Part shown: in pieces, positions 34,563-42,282 of the stretch
Position numbering within the stretch: the stretch's first letter is position 1
How the letters are laid out: every line of letters starts with the position of its first letter
NCBI RefSeq assembly: GCF_003173335.1
Contig: NZ_QGMZ01000022.1
Location: 1 to 45,707 of the forward strand
Source: Methanospirillum stamsii
GTDB taxonomy: Archaea; Halobacteriota; Methanomicrobia; Methanomicrobiales; Methanospirillaceae
Direction of reading: 5' to 3'
DNA length: 45,707 nucleotides
Made by a program: the position numbers and the translations under genes
The notes under the pieces: generated by a model
Told to the model about the DNA's origin: nothing
Databases searched by the model: none
The model's input: the letters and a program-made list of their open reading frames with translations, nothing else

Positions 34563-35662
34563 TTAAAAATTTTTTTCAGAAGTTTCTGAGAAATTTCTCT
34601 TTTTAAATCCATATATGTTGATTTTTTAACTCCTGCCTGCTTAAGTGCTGCATCCCTGAACATACATGGAGTTGAATCCTTACAACAATATGCAAGACTT
34701 CCAAAACAGGTATTTGCTCCCTGTTCAAGTGGTGTTCCGGCGACGGCTTCCATTTTCATGTTGACAAATTCCTGGGGTGAAATTTTGTATTTTTCAAGAG
34801 TTGGGAGCAGAGGGCAGGGTTTAACCGGCATGCAACAAAAGGCAAGTGATCTGATATCTCCTCCACGACATAATTGTTTTGGAGCATTATACCAACCGTG
34901 TTCTTTTGTATATTGCTCCATGGAAGTAACTAATGATGAAAGTGTTGCAGGGTCGGATTTCCGTGCAAGTGAAACCATATCTGCTCCGTGGGCAAACATC
35001 TCTTTGGCTTTTTCGTATGAATTTATTTCGTTATTTGCAATAATGAAAATCGGAGTGGCATCTCTGATTTTTTTAAGATACTGATGCCCGAAATCCATCA
35101 GATCAATATGCAAAATATCTGCTCCGGCTTTCCAGAGCAGACGTGATAATTCAATATCATCAGCGGCAATTCCTGCGCGAATTTTAACCGATACAATAAC
35201 CCCGGCGATCTTAAGTGTCTGGACATAAGCAATGAGTATTTCAGGATGATGAAGGAGATATTCACCACTATTTGCTTCAATCATCGGCTGTTGTCTGCAA
35301 TGTGCATCTATTTCATAGATAACAGAGTTGCCAAGTTCCTGTGCAAGAGATGCAAGAGATGCGGCTTCAGATGCCCTGAGGTTTATTACCGGAACAACTC
35401 CTGTCCCCTGAATAAGCGCTATCTGTTCTTTAAGGTTTTCTATAAGATTGCGTGGGAGAAACTCATCTCTCCCCTGATCTGAAATGATTTTGGCAGCGTT
35501 CAGGGTTTTTTTATCTATTGCATATCCTCCGATAATACCAAGACCGATATAATCAGATCGATCTCTAATATATGCCCCATCGGTAATACCAGCCATACAG
35601 GCTATTGCAACAGGCGATTTTATTGATTTGTCTCCGATACTGATTTTAAAATCCGTTTCCAT
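34559..35662 (-). CDS. mmp9: Methanogenesis marker protein 9 (DUS-like TIM barrel with Cys-rich C-terminal domain)
   Basis: A 367-residue protein. Residues 1-255 resemble a flavin-type TIM barrel of the dihydrouridine-synthase/dihydroorotate-dehydrogenase group (SPVAIACMAGITDGAYI, VSVKIRAGIAADDIELSRLL, ADILHIDLMD, IIANNEINSYEKAKEMF). The C-terminal domain has eight cysteines in two matching halves: C265, C276-C277, C283 and C319, C326-C327, C333 (LAFCCMPVKPC and LAYCCKDSTPC), which suggests iron-sulfur or zinc binding. This is the marker-9 signature found in essentially all methanogens. The exact reaction is not known to me. It leads an operon with CitG-like and DUF447 genes and is divergent from the cfb operon. 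Confidence 0.88.
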   Translation of the reverse strand: METDFKISIGDKSIKSPVAIACMAGITDGAYIRDRSDYIGLGIIGGYAIDKKTLNAAKIISDQGRDEFLPRNLIENLKEQIALIQGTGVVPVINLRASEAASLASLAQELGNSVIYEIDAHCRQQPMIEANSGEYLLHHPEILIAYVQTLKIAGVIVSVKIRAGIAADDIELSRLLWKAGADILHIDLMDFGHQYLKKIRDATPIFIIANNEINSYEKAKEMFAHGADMVSLARKSDPATLSSLVTSMEQYTKEHGWYNAPKQLCRGGDIRSLAFCCMPVKPCPLLPTLEKYKISPQEFVNMKMEAVAGTPLEQGANTCFGSLAYCCKDSTPCMFRDAALKQAGVKKSTYMDLKREISQKLLKKIFK

Positions 35663-35696
35663 TATATCCCTTGTCCATAATCATCGATCGTCTATT

Positions 35697-35734
35697 GGTA
35701 TAAGGTTCTCTAAGGGGGGCGGTATTGTTCTCTA
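35697..35734. promoter_or_regulatory. Direct repeats between divergent mmp9 and cfb operons
   Basis: GGTATAAGGTTCTCTA at 35697-35712 and GGTATTGTTCTCTA at 35721-35734 share GGTAT and GTTCTCTA, spaced 24 bases start to start, in the 176-base region shared by two divergent operons. They could be a regulator site coordinating both. No known consensus is claimed. Confidence 0.35.
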
Positions 35735-35786
35735 TTGAAAGAGGTGTGTTTGTCATCTACAGGTTGAAAGTATACAACTCATTGGA

Positions 35787-35794
35787 ATATTATA
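35787..35794 (+). promoter_or_regulatory. Candidate TATA box of the cfb operon
   Basis: The motif ATATTATA lies 45-52 bases before the cfbA ATG. Archaeal spacing would put the transcription start near 35818, with a short leader. The assignment is by composition and spacing only. Confidence 0.35.
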
Positions 35795-35838
35795 ACATTT
35801 GATAACTATTTTATGACGTGCAGTAATACCTACTGAGA

Positions 35839-36240
35839 ATGTCAAAGACTGGAATCCTTCTTGTTGGACATGGAAGTAAAAAGGAGTACAACCAATCCCT
35901 GATTACCAAAACCGCAGCGATTATCGCAGAAAAACATCCGGATTATATTGTTCGTTGCGGATTTATGGAATTTAATGAGCCAACAATTAAAGCATCACTT
36001 GATATGTTTAAAAATGATGATATCAACAGTATCGCAGTAGTTCCTCTCTTTCTCGCACGTGGTGTGCACATTGACGAAGATATTCCCGGGATATTAGGTC
36101 TTTCACAAGGTCAGAAGAGAGGAATATTCTCTCTTGCAAACAAAGAAATTCCACTTGTTTATGCAGATCCAATCGGACCAAATCCGCTTCTCGCAGATCT
36201 TATGATGGAAAATGCGAAGGCGGCTCTTGATACGATCTAA
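35839..36240 (+). CDS. cfbA: Sirohydrochlorin nickelochelatase CfbA
   Basis: CfbA inserts Ni2+ into sirohydrochlorin, the first committed step to coenzyme F430. The 133-residue protein is the short single-domain archaeal form. The two metal-ligand histidines are H11 (ILLVGHGSK) and H77 (FLARGVHIDEDIP), and the family block GFMEFNEPTIKASL is present. Short CfbA/CbiXS proteins work as symmetric homodimers and can also load cobalt. The last codon region overlaps the start of cfbE by one base, so the operon is tightly coupled. The intact reading frame and linked cfb genes make nickel the likely metal here. Confidence 0.95.
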   Translation: MSKTGILLVGHGSKKEYNQSLITKTAAIIAEKHPDYIVRCGFMEFNEPTIKASLDMFKNDDINSIAVVPLFLARGVHIDEDIPGILGLSQGQKRGIFSLANKEIPLVYADPIGPNPLLADLMMENAKAALDTI

Positions 36241-37454
36241 TGCGAATTCTTGTTCTTGATACTATTCATGGAGGGAAGGTGATTGCTGATCACCTCATTC
36301 TTTCCGGACATGATGTTGACATGGTTGATGTGTATCGCCATGCTGAAGGAATTACTGAAGAACTGGCTCTTACCCGGAAGTATGATCTGGTTACTACGCC
36401 AGTTCATCTTGACCCGGATTATCATCTCCTTAGAAATATTACTTCTCCGGTAATTTCTCATCATGAAATGGTTCGCTCAGTTTTCCCTCATAGTAACATT
36501 CCTCAAATTATTGAAATTACCGGAAAACGAGGAAAATCTACAACCGCTACTGCTCTGGCATTTTTACTCTCCGGCCCTGGAGTTCTTCAGACTTCTTCTG
36601 GTCTTTATTCCTACCCGGATAAACAAAAATTGGATAGATTCTCTATTACTCCCGCATCAGTTCTCTCAGCGTATTCTTTTAAACCAGCAGATGGCTGGAT
36701 GATTGCAGAAATTTCTCTTGGTTTTTGTGGTATAGGATCCTTAGGAATTCTCACTTCCGGAGATGATTATCCGGTAGCCGGGGGAAAAAGAAGTGCATTA
36801 GATCTCAAAAAAGAATCATCACATCTTTTCTCTGTTGTTCTTGTTCCTCCGGAAATAGAACTTCTTCATGATGGATGTATCTCTGTATCAGATCTTGTTG
36901 AAATTCACGGAAAAACGGCTTCATATCAATATCAGAACATCAAGGGGACTTTTTCGAATCCTCTTTTATTACTCTCCGGATATAAAACTCCCTTAATGCT
37001 GGCCGCTGGAGCGGCTCTGCTTATGGGTATTGATCCTGCTGCTCTTTCCTTTTTTACAGCTATATCTGGCAGGTTGGATACTCAATCCGATCATGGATTT
37101 ACGATTATTGACAATTCCAATAGTGGGACCTGTTATGATACCTCCTGTGATGCCTATCGTTATGGTAAAGAAATTGCTGGAGATGTTCCAATTACTCTTA
37201 TTATTGGACAGGAATCTCAATCCGTATGTGAAAATTTTGATACAAGTGAGATAATTTCCGCAATATTAGAGATTAAACCTCATGATGTTATGCTTATTCC
37301 CGGCGACAAGCGGATTAAATGCGATACCATCAGAATGATATGTAATAAGCAGAGTATTGGTTTTTCAATCTTTGAAACACCAGAAGAAGCATATGTAAAT
37401 GCAAAAACTCTGAATAATCCCCTTATCCTGTTTTCTGTGAAACGGTGGAAATGA
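36240..37454 (+). CDS. cfbE: Coenzyme F430 synthase CfbE (Mur ligase-like)
   Basis: The enzyme uses ATP to activate a propionate side chain of 15,17(3)-seco-F430 and close the carbocyclic ring F, the last step to F430. The 404-residue protein has a Mur-ligase P-loop, ITGKRGKSTTATALAF (about residues 92-107), and the later Mur-type ISGRLDTQSDHGFTIIDNSN block (about 279-298), the C-terminal ligase domain. The N-terminal domain is Rossmann-like (LDTIHGGKVIADHLILSGHD). It starts one base within cfbA's stop and overlaps cfbD by ten bases. Confidence 0.92.
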   Translation: MRILVLDTIHGGKVIADHLILSGHDVDMVDVYRHAEGITEELALTRKYDLVTTPVHLDPDYHLLRNITSPVISHHEMVRSVFPHSNIPQIIEITGKRGKSTTATALAFLLSGPGVLQTSSGLYSYPDKQKLDRFSITPASVLSAYSFKPADGWMIAEISLGFCGIGSLGILTSGDDYPVAGGKRSALDLKKESSHLFSVVLVPPEIELLHDGCISVSDLVEIHGKTASYQYQNIKGTFSNPLLLLSGYKTPLMLAAGAALLMGIDPAALSFFTAISGRLDTQSDHGFTIIDNSNSGTCYDTSCDAYRYGKEIAGDVPITLIIGQESQSVCENFDTSEIISAILEIKPHDVMLIPGDKRIKCDTIRMICNKQSIGFSIFETPEEAYVNAKTLNNPLILFSVKRWK

Positions 37455-38518
37455 TGAAATACGTACAACCACGTCCAAGTTCGATTGTTGCTGCCTTATA
37501 TACTGCTCGTGATCTTGAAGTTGATGTAGCGGTTTTGCATGGACCGTCCGGATGCTCTTTTAAGCATGCCCGTCTTCTGGAGGAAGATGGGATGAGAGTT
37601 CTTACGACCTCTCTTGCAGATAATGAATTTGTATTTGGAGGTCAGGCAAGACTTGAGGAGGTTATCCAGTATGCAGAAGAAAAATTCTCTCCTGACCGGA
37701 TGGCCATAATTGGTACTTGTGTTTCAATGATCATCGGAGAAGATTTGCAGGCAGCTGTTGATAATTCCGGAATCAGTACTGAAACCATTGCTGTTGATAT
37801 CCATGCAGGCTTTACCGAAAATATTGACGGAGTAATTGCAGCACTCAAGCCAGCTGCAGAGATCGGATGGATATCAACTGATGAATTGTCACGTCAACAG
37901 GAACTTTTAAAAGCGGCCAATCAGGTAGAAAGACTGAGAGGAGCTGCAATAAAGGAATATATTGAACCTTCAAGAGGTGACTTAAAACATCTGGTTGCTT
38001 CAAGATTGAAGGAATTAATTGAAGACGGAAAGAAGGGTGTTGCAATTTTGAATGCAAAAAAAGAAACCGCTTATATGTTCAGTGATGCCCTGCTTGCATT
38101 ATTTGAGAGTTCACCTGATGCAGATATCACTTATTCAGCGAACCTTGAACTCCGGGGTCTTCCAAAGGTTCGGCGGGATTCGGAAAGAATTGCAGCAGAC
38201 CTGGCTGAAAAGAATCTTCCATTTATTAAACAAGGTGCTCTTGATGAATATGGTGCCCTTGGCGAAAAACTTGGGGCCTGGATGCAATCCCAAAATCCGG
38301 ATTTTGCTTTGATTAGTGGAGTTCCTCATGCAATTCCTCCGGAATATACTGATGGGATAGAATGTTTTTCCATAACGAACGGTCCCAGGCAGGTAGCTCC
38401 ACTCAAGAGCCTGGGTCATGAACATGTTGTTGTGGAAATTGATCTGCACCCAAAGACACTCGGTGTCCGCAATATTGTAGAATCAGAGTTTGGTGCCGTC
38501 TTGAGGAGTTTAACATGA
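37445..38518 (+). CDS. cfbD: Ni-sirohydrochlorin a,c-diamide reductive cyclase, catalytic subunit CfbD
   Basis: CfbD is a nitrogenase NifD-like homodimeric protein that, with its ATP-dependent reductase CfbC, performs the multi-electron reduction and lactam-ring formation giving seco-F430. The 357-residue protein shows the NifD-like block PSGCSFKHARLLEEDG (Cys about 37, cluster ligand candidate), ADNEFVFGGQARLEEVIQYA and AIIGTCVSMIIGEDLQAA (Cys about 91). Length is typical. CfbC is not in this window and must be encoded elsewhere. The gene overlaps cfbE by ten bases and cfbB by four. Confidence 0.94.
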   Translation: MEMMKYVQPRPSSIVAALYTARDLEVDVAVLHGPSGCSFKHARLLEEDGMRVLTTSLADNEFVFGGQARLEEVIQYAEEKFSPDRMAIIGTCVSMIIGEDLQAAVDNSGISTETIAVDIHAGFTENIDGVIAALKPAAEIGWISTDELSRQQELLKAANQVERLRGAAIKEYIEPSRGDLKHLVASRLKELIEDGKKGVAILNAKKETAYMFSDALLALFESSPDADITYSANLELRGLPKVRRDSERIAADLAEKNLPFIKQGALDEYGALGEKLGAWMQSQNPDFALISGVPHAIPPEYTDGIECFSITNGPRQVAPLKSLGHEHVVVEIDLHPKTLGVRNIVESEFGAVLRSLT

Positions 38519-39909
38519 AGACATTCCTGATTTCCGGTGATCGTTCGGGATCAGGTAAAACCAGTATTACACTTGCAATAGCAGCAGCATTATCAAAAAA
38601 CCGTAATGTTCAGACTTTTAAAGTTGGAATGGATTATATTGATCCGTCATATCTTACCGGAGTTACCGGACGGCCCTGCCGGAACTTGGACTCATTTGTG
38701 ATGAACCGGGAAGAATTGATGGCTGTTTTTAATCATGCATGCATCGGGGCAGATATCGCCATTATAGAAGGGGTCAGGGGACTTTTCGAGGGTGCTGAAA
38801 GTGTTGACGATATTGGTAGTACAGCATCAATTGCCAAGTTTCTGAATGTCCCGGTCATTGTCGTTATTGATGCACGGAGTATTACCCGGAGTGCTGCAGC
38901 TCTTCTGATGGGGTTCATGAAATTTGATCCGGAGGTAAAGATTGCCGGTGTTATTCTCAATAATGTCAGAGGAGAAAAACATGTCAGAAAAGCAACCGAA
39001 GCAATTCAGCATTATTGTAATATTCCTGTTATCGGAGCGATTCCCCGGGTAGATAATCTGGATCTTACCATGCGGCATCTTGGTCTTGTTCCTTTTGAAG
39101 AAGGGTTGAAAGATAAACCATTCCTGGATAGGGTCGATTCCATTGTAAAAATGATTTGTAGTTATCTGGATCTCGATACTCTCCTTTCTCTTTCTTCTGA
39201 AATAACTAATCCGACATCGGTTCCTGAACTTTTTCAGGGGATTTCTACCAAAAATGGATATAATATAGCTATTGCCCGGGATGAAGCTTTTAATTTTTAT
39301 TATGCTGATTTATTCTCCCTGATTGAATCAAGAGGTTTTTCTCTTTCATTTTTTTCTCCGGTGAATGGTTCTTTACCAGATGCAGATGGGTATATCCTGG
39401 GCGGTGGTTATCCCGAGTATTTTGGAAAAGAATTATCTGAAAATTCTTCAATGATGGAAGATTTAAAGAGGGTATGTGATGGAAATATTCCAATTCTTGC
39501 AGAATGCGGGGGTCTTATGTACCTTTGTCGTCAGATTAAAGTACTCAATGAATTTTCAGGTCTTCATACTGGAGATACTTTTCAAATGGCTGGTGTGCTC
39601 CCTGCAACCTGTACAATTCCAAAAAAACGCATTGTCACCTATGTAAAAGGAAACACAACTTCTGCCTGTCCGTTTGGGAGTGAAAAAAAATCCCCGGTCC
39701 TTGGGCATGCGTTTCATTACTCTACGGTCTATCCGGATAATGGGGTATCTTATGCGTATGATCTGGAAAGGGGATTTGGTATAGATGACAAACATGATGG
39801 ACTAATCATGAACAATGTTGTCGGATCATATACTCATCTTCATCCAGTACCTTCCCGAAATTTTCTTTTTTCTTTTTTATCTGCTTGTGCAGATGATAGT
39901 ATTATATAA
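38515..39909 (+). CDS. cfbB: Ni-sirohydrochlorin a,c-diamide synthase CfbB
   Basis: A glutamine-dependent amidotransferase that converts the a and c acetate groups of Ni-sirohydrochlorin to amides using ATP. The 464-residue protein has an N-terminal CobQ/CbiA-type domain with P-loop LISGDRSGSGKTSIT (G8-T16) and VGMDYIDPSYLTGVTGRPC. The C-terminal class-I glutaminase domain has the nucleophile Cys about 331 in ILAECGGLMYL and His about 398 in GHAFHYS. It is homologous to CbiA of cobalamin synthesis; operon position with cfbA, cfbE and cfbD decides the CfbB call. It overlaps cfbD by four bases and is the last gene of the operon. Confidence 0.93.
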   Translation: MKTFLISGDRSGSGKTSITLAIAAALSKNRNVQTFKVGMDYIDPSYLTGVTGRPCRNLDSFVMNREELMAVFNHACIGADIAIIEGVRGLFEGAESVDDIGSTASIAKFLNVPVIVVIDARSITRSAAALLMGFMKFDPEVKIAGVILNNVRGEKHVRKATEAIQHYCNIPVIGAIPRVDNLDLTMRHLGLVPFEEGLKDKPFLDRVDSIVKMICSYLDLDTLLSLSSEITNPTSVPELFQGISTKNGYNIAIARDEAFNFYYADLFSLIESRGFSLSFFSPVNGSLPDADGYILGGGYPEYFGKELSENSSMMEDLKRVCDGNIPILAECGGLMYLCRQIKVLNEFSGLHTGDTFQMAGVLPATCTIPKKRIVTYVKGNTTSACPFGSEKKSPVLGHAFHYSTVYPDNGVSYAYDLERGFGIDDKHDGLIMNNVVGSYTHLHPVPSRNFLFSFLSACADDSII

Positions 39910-39910
39910 A

Positions 39911-39930
39911 AAAGAAAGAATTATTTCTTT
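39911..39930 (+). terminator. Possible AT-rich hairpin terminator after the cfb operon
   Basis: AAAGAAA at 39911-39917 pairs with TTTCTTT at 39924-39930 across a six-base loop, immediately after the cfbB stop. The stem is AT-only apart from one C-G pair, so it is weak; position is the main support. Confidence 0.3.
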
Positions 39931-39987
39931 ATATACTCCCTGATAAGAAAGATAATCCTTTTGAGAAAAGGAATCAGATACCTTTCT

Positions 39988-40854
39988 ATGCAGATTTATA
40001 TCGATGGGAAATATTATCCCAAAGAGGAGGCAAAAGTATCGGTTTTTGACCATGGTTTTCTCTATGGTGATGGTGTTTTTGAAGGTATCCGGGCATATTC
40101 AGGAAGAATATTCAGGTTGGATGAACATCTTGACCGCCTCTATGATTCTGCAAAAACAATCGATCTTAAGGCTTCTATTACAAAGGACGAGATGGCTAAA
40201 GCTATCATCGAAACCTGTAAGAAAAATAATCTGAAGGATGCATATATCCGGCCAATTATCAGTAGAGGTGTCGGCGATCTTGGACTTGACCCCCGGAAAT
40301 GTGCAAAATCCAGTGTTTTTATTATCGCTACGGAATGGGGCGCTATGTATGGTGATCTTTATGAAAAAGGTTTGAAGGCAATCACCGTATCAGTCCGGAG
40401 AAATCCGGCAGAAGCTCTTCCGCCAAATGTGAAAAGTCTTAATTATCTGAATAATATAATGGCAAAGATAGAAGCGAATTATAAAGGCGGAGATGAAGCA
40501 ATTTTCTTTGATACCAATGGATATGTTTGTGAAGGGTCCGGAGATAATATCTTTGTAATTAAGAATGGAGTTATTATTACTCCACCAACTTTGAATAATC
40601 TGCGGGGTATTACCCGGATGGTGGCATTAGAAATTGCCAATTCTCTGGGAATCACTGTTCTTGAACGTAACATGGGATATTATGATCTTTATTCCGCTGA
40701 TGAAGTATTTGTTACAGGAACAGCCGCTGAAATCGCTCCAATTACCTGGATTGATGGACGTGATATTGGGACAGGAAAACCAGGACCTATTACGCGTCAA
40801 TGTATGGAACAGTTCAAAATTGTTGTCCAGAAAGAAGGAACACCTATTGTTTAG
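39988..40854 (+). CDS. ilvE: Branched-chain amino acid aminotransferase
   Basis: A fold-type IV PLP enzyme that transaminates Leu, Ile and Val, here 288 residues. Blocks: [56 protein letters not shown], the PLP Lys in [30 protein letters not shown] and [15 protein letters not shown]. The upstream in-frame TTG at 39961 would add nine residues (RKGIRYLS) not typical of the family, so I chose ATG at 39988 with [10 protein letters not shown]. It stands alone between the cfb operon and a tRNA gene. Confidence 0.93.
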   Translation: MQIYIDGKYYPKEEAKVSVFDHGFLYGDGVFEGIRAYSGRIFRLDEHLDRLYDSAKTIDLKASITKDEMAKAIIETCKKNNLKDAYIRPIISRGVGDLGLDPRKCAKSSVFIIATEWGAMYGDLYEKGLKAITVSVRRNPAEALPPNVKSLNYLNNIMAKIEANYKGGDEAIFFDTNGYVCEGSGDNIFVIKNGVIITPPTLNNLRGITRMVALEIANSLGITVLERNMGYYDLYSADEVFVTGTAAEIAPITWIDGRDIGTGKPGPITRQCMEQFKIVVQKEGTPIV

Positions 40855-40867
40855 GTGGACTTATCCA

Positions 40868-40882
40868 AACCTTTTTATGTTA
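40868..40882 (+). promoter_or_regulatory. BRE/TATA element of the tRNA-Glu gene
   Basis: The motif AAACCTTTTTATGTT resembles an archaeal BRE/TATA pair and lies 25-39 bases upstream of the tRNA start at 40907, standard spacing for archaeal tRNA promoters. Confidence 0.5.
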
Positions 40883-40906
40883 TAGAGTAGACCTTTAGAG
40901 GCACCT

Positions 40907-40981
<75 letters not shown>

Positions 40982-41040
40982 TATAAACTATTAGTCCAAT
41001 TGTCTGTACCCTTTTTATGGACTAATTCAAACTTCTGACC

Positions 41041-42150
41041 ATGCCAGAAGCGATACTACTCTCAGATAATGATCGATTCAGTGGTTTAAAACCTGAGTAT
41101 TAAAATCGGTCTATCAATAACACTCTCATATAAAATAGAATCTTATCAGTCGATCTATTTCTTATAACCGCTTTCGAAGCAGAGAAACGGATATCTGCTG
41201 GCATTTCTCCCAAACACTCCTTAAAGATCGTATCAAGCCTGGTCACGATCCGGCGTTTTATCCCTCAATATTGTGATCTCACGATCCCATCTTTGTATAC
41301 TAGTGTTGACCGGATCAATAATGCCCCTTCGAGATGTGGCACTCCATTTTCCCGAAACACCTGGATAGATCTCGGCATAATTCTGAAACAGTTTGTACTT
41401 TGGCTGTTTGACAGTGAAGTAATCACCATGCCTGAGAAAAAAGTTCGCTCGATAAAAATACCAAAGAAACTTCCATCCCATAAAACATCTGAACTCCTCA
41501 CCGGTTACGAGATCTAGGCACTCATCTTAGTCTGCATGACACCCCGGGATAGAACCTTACTCACGACCATGTACGAAGGGGGGGGTTTCGTGTTGGAGAG
41601 ATCGGAGAGATGCGATGGGGTCACCTCAAAATGAATAATATCAGCATAGTCGTGAATGTGAGATTCAAAAGATGTAACCTCGATATATCTGTCTGGTCAT
41701 GAGAAAGAAACATCTCATCAAGTGGAAAAGTGAAAAACAGGAGAGTTCACTGATAATGCCTTGCTCTTCATCAACGAACGGAGAAGACAGATGACTCATG
41801 CAGCAGTAACTAGACAATTAACCCAACTTTCCATAAGGGTTGATATAAAAAGCATGTTTTCACCCATATCTCCCGATATTCCCGTATTTCACATTTGATT
41901 CTACAGGATATGAACGAATCAGTAATAAAACTCATGATCTGCGAACCGATTGACTCCCGGATGTTCATCAACTACGTAGATCTGACCGGAATGGATATTG
42001 ACCGGGAGGTTTTTAAACTCTATGGAATTGAAGCACTCAAAGATCAGTTTATCGGGGAATAACCTGAGCCCCGAGTCTGCCTGAAATGTCGGGAACCAAA
42101 TGGTTCGAATTTCTTTAGCCATGCATCATTACGGGGTGTAAGCCGAGCCA
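41041..42150 (+). pseudogene. Decayed tyrosine recombinase (integrase) next to tRNA-Glu
   Basis: Reading all three plus frames recovers an integrase end to end. The possible N-terminus is MPEAILLSDNDRFSGLKPEY with a stop at 41101. A core-binding domain follows (EKRISAGISPKHSLKIVSSL; DLGIILKQFVLWLFDSEVIT; MPEKKVRSIKIPKKLPSHKT), then a TAG near 41515. The catalytic domain begins PRDRTLLTTMYEGG and, after a run of eight G at 41578-41585, resumes as FRVGEIGEMRWGHLKMNN. Further pieces are FINERRRQMTHAAVTRQLTQ, HISRYSRISHLILQDMNES (the H-x-x-R box) and DSRMFINYVDLTGMDIDREV (the nucleophile Tyr). A degraded C-terminal zinc ribbon (CLKC, later Cys lost) ends it. At least three frameshifts and two stops make it non-functional. 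The style matches chromosomal integrases of Methanomicrobiales. Confidence 0.85.
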
Positions 42151-42241
42151 CAGACATCCCTGATCTAACGGGTCTCCCCCTCCCTTTTGGTGTTTATCTG
42201 GTGAGAGGGTGAGGAGCACTAGAGCAGGGGCGAGATACTAA

Positions 42242-42249
42242 TTTATATC
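42242..42249 (+). promoter_or_regulatory. Candidate TATA box of the Mrr-type nuclease gene
   Basis: The motif TTTATATC lies 34-41 bases before the ATG at 42283, predicting a leader of under ten bases. No Shine-Dalgarno sequence is visible before the ATG. The region 42151-42240 otherwise shows no feature. Confidence 0.4.
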
Positions 42250-42282
42250 TAATTTCAAACATATTTTTTAAACATATAAATT

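Noticed and set aside
41233-41517. Several 74-82 codon frames on both strands
   Set aside because: The plus-strand one is a piece of the broken integrase; the minus-strand ones are its shadows.
41578-41585. Run of eight G as a sequencing error that alone kills the integrase
   Set aside because: Other stops and frameshifts (41101, near 41515, near 41698 and 41860) would remain even if this run were corrected.
42170-42215. CCCCCTCCCTT-containing stretch as a third copy of the GC-rich repeat
   Set aside because: Only about ten bases are shared, and the GGTGGGATG hairpin is absent.
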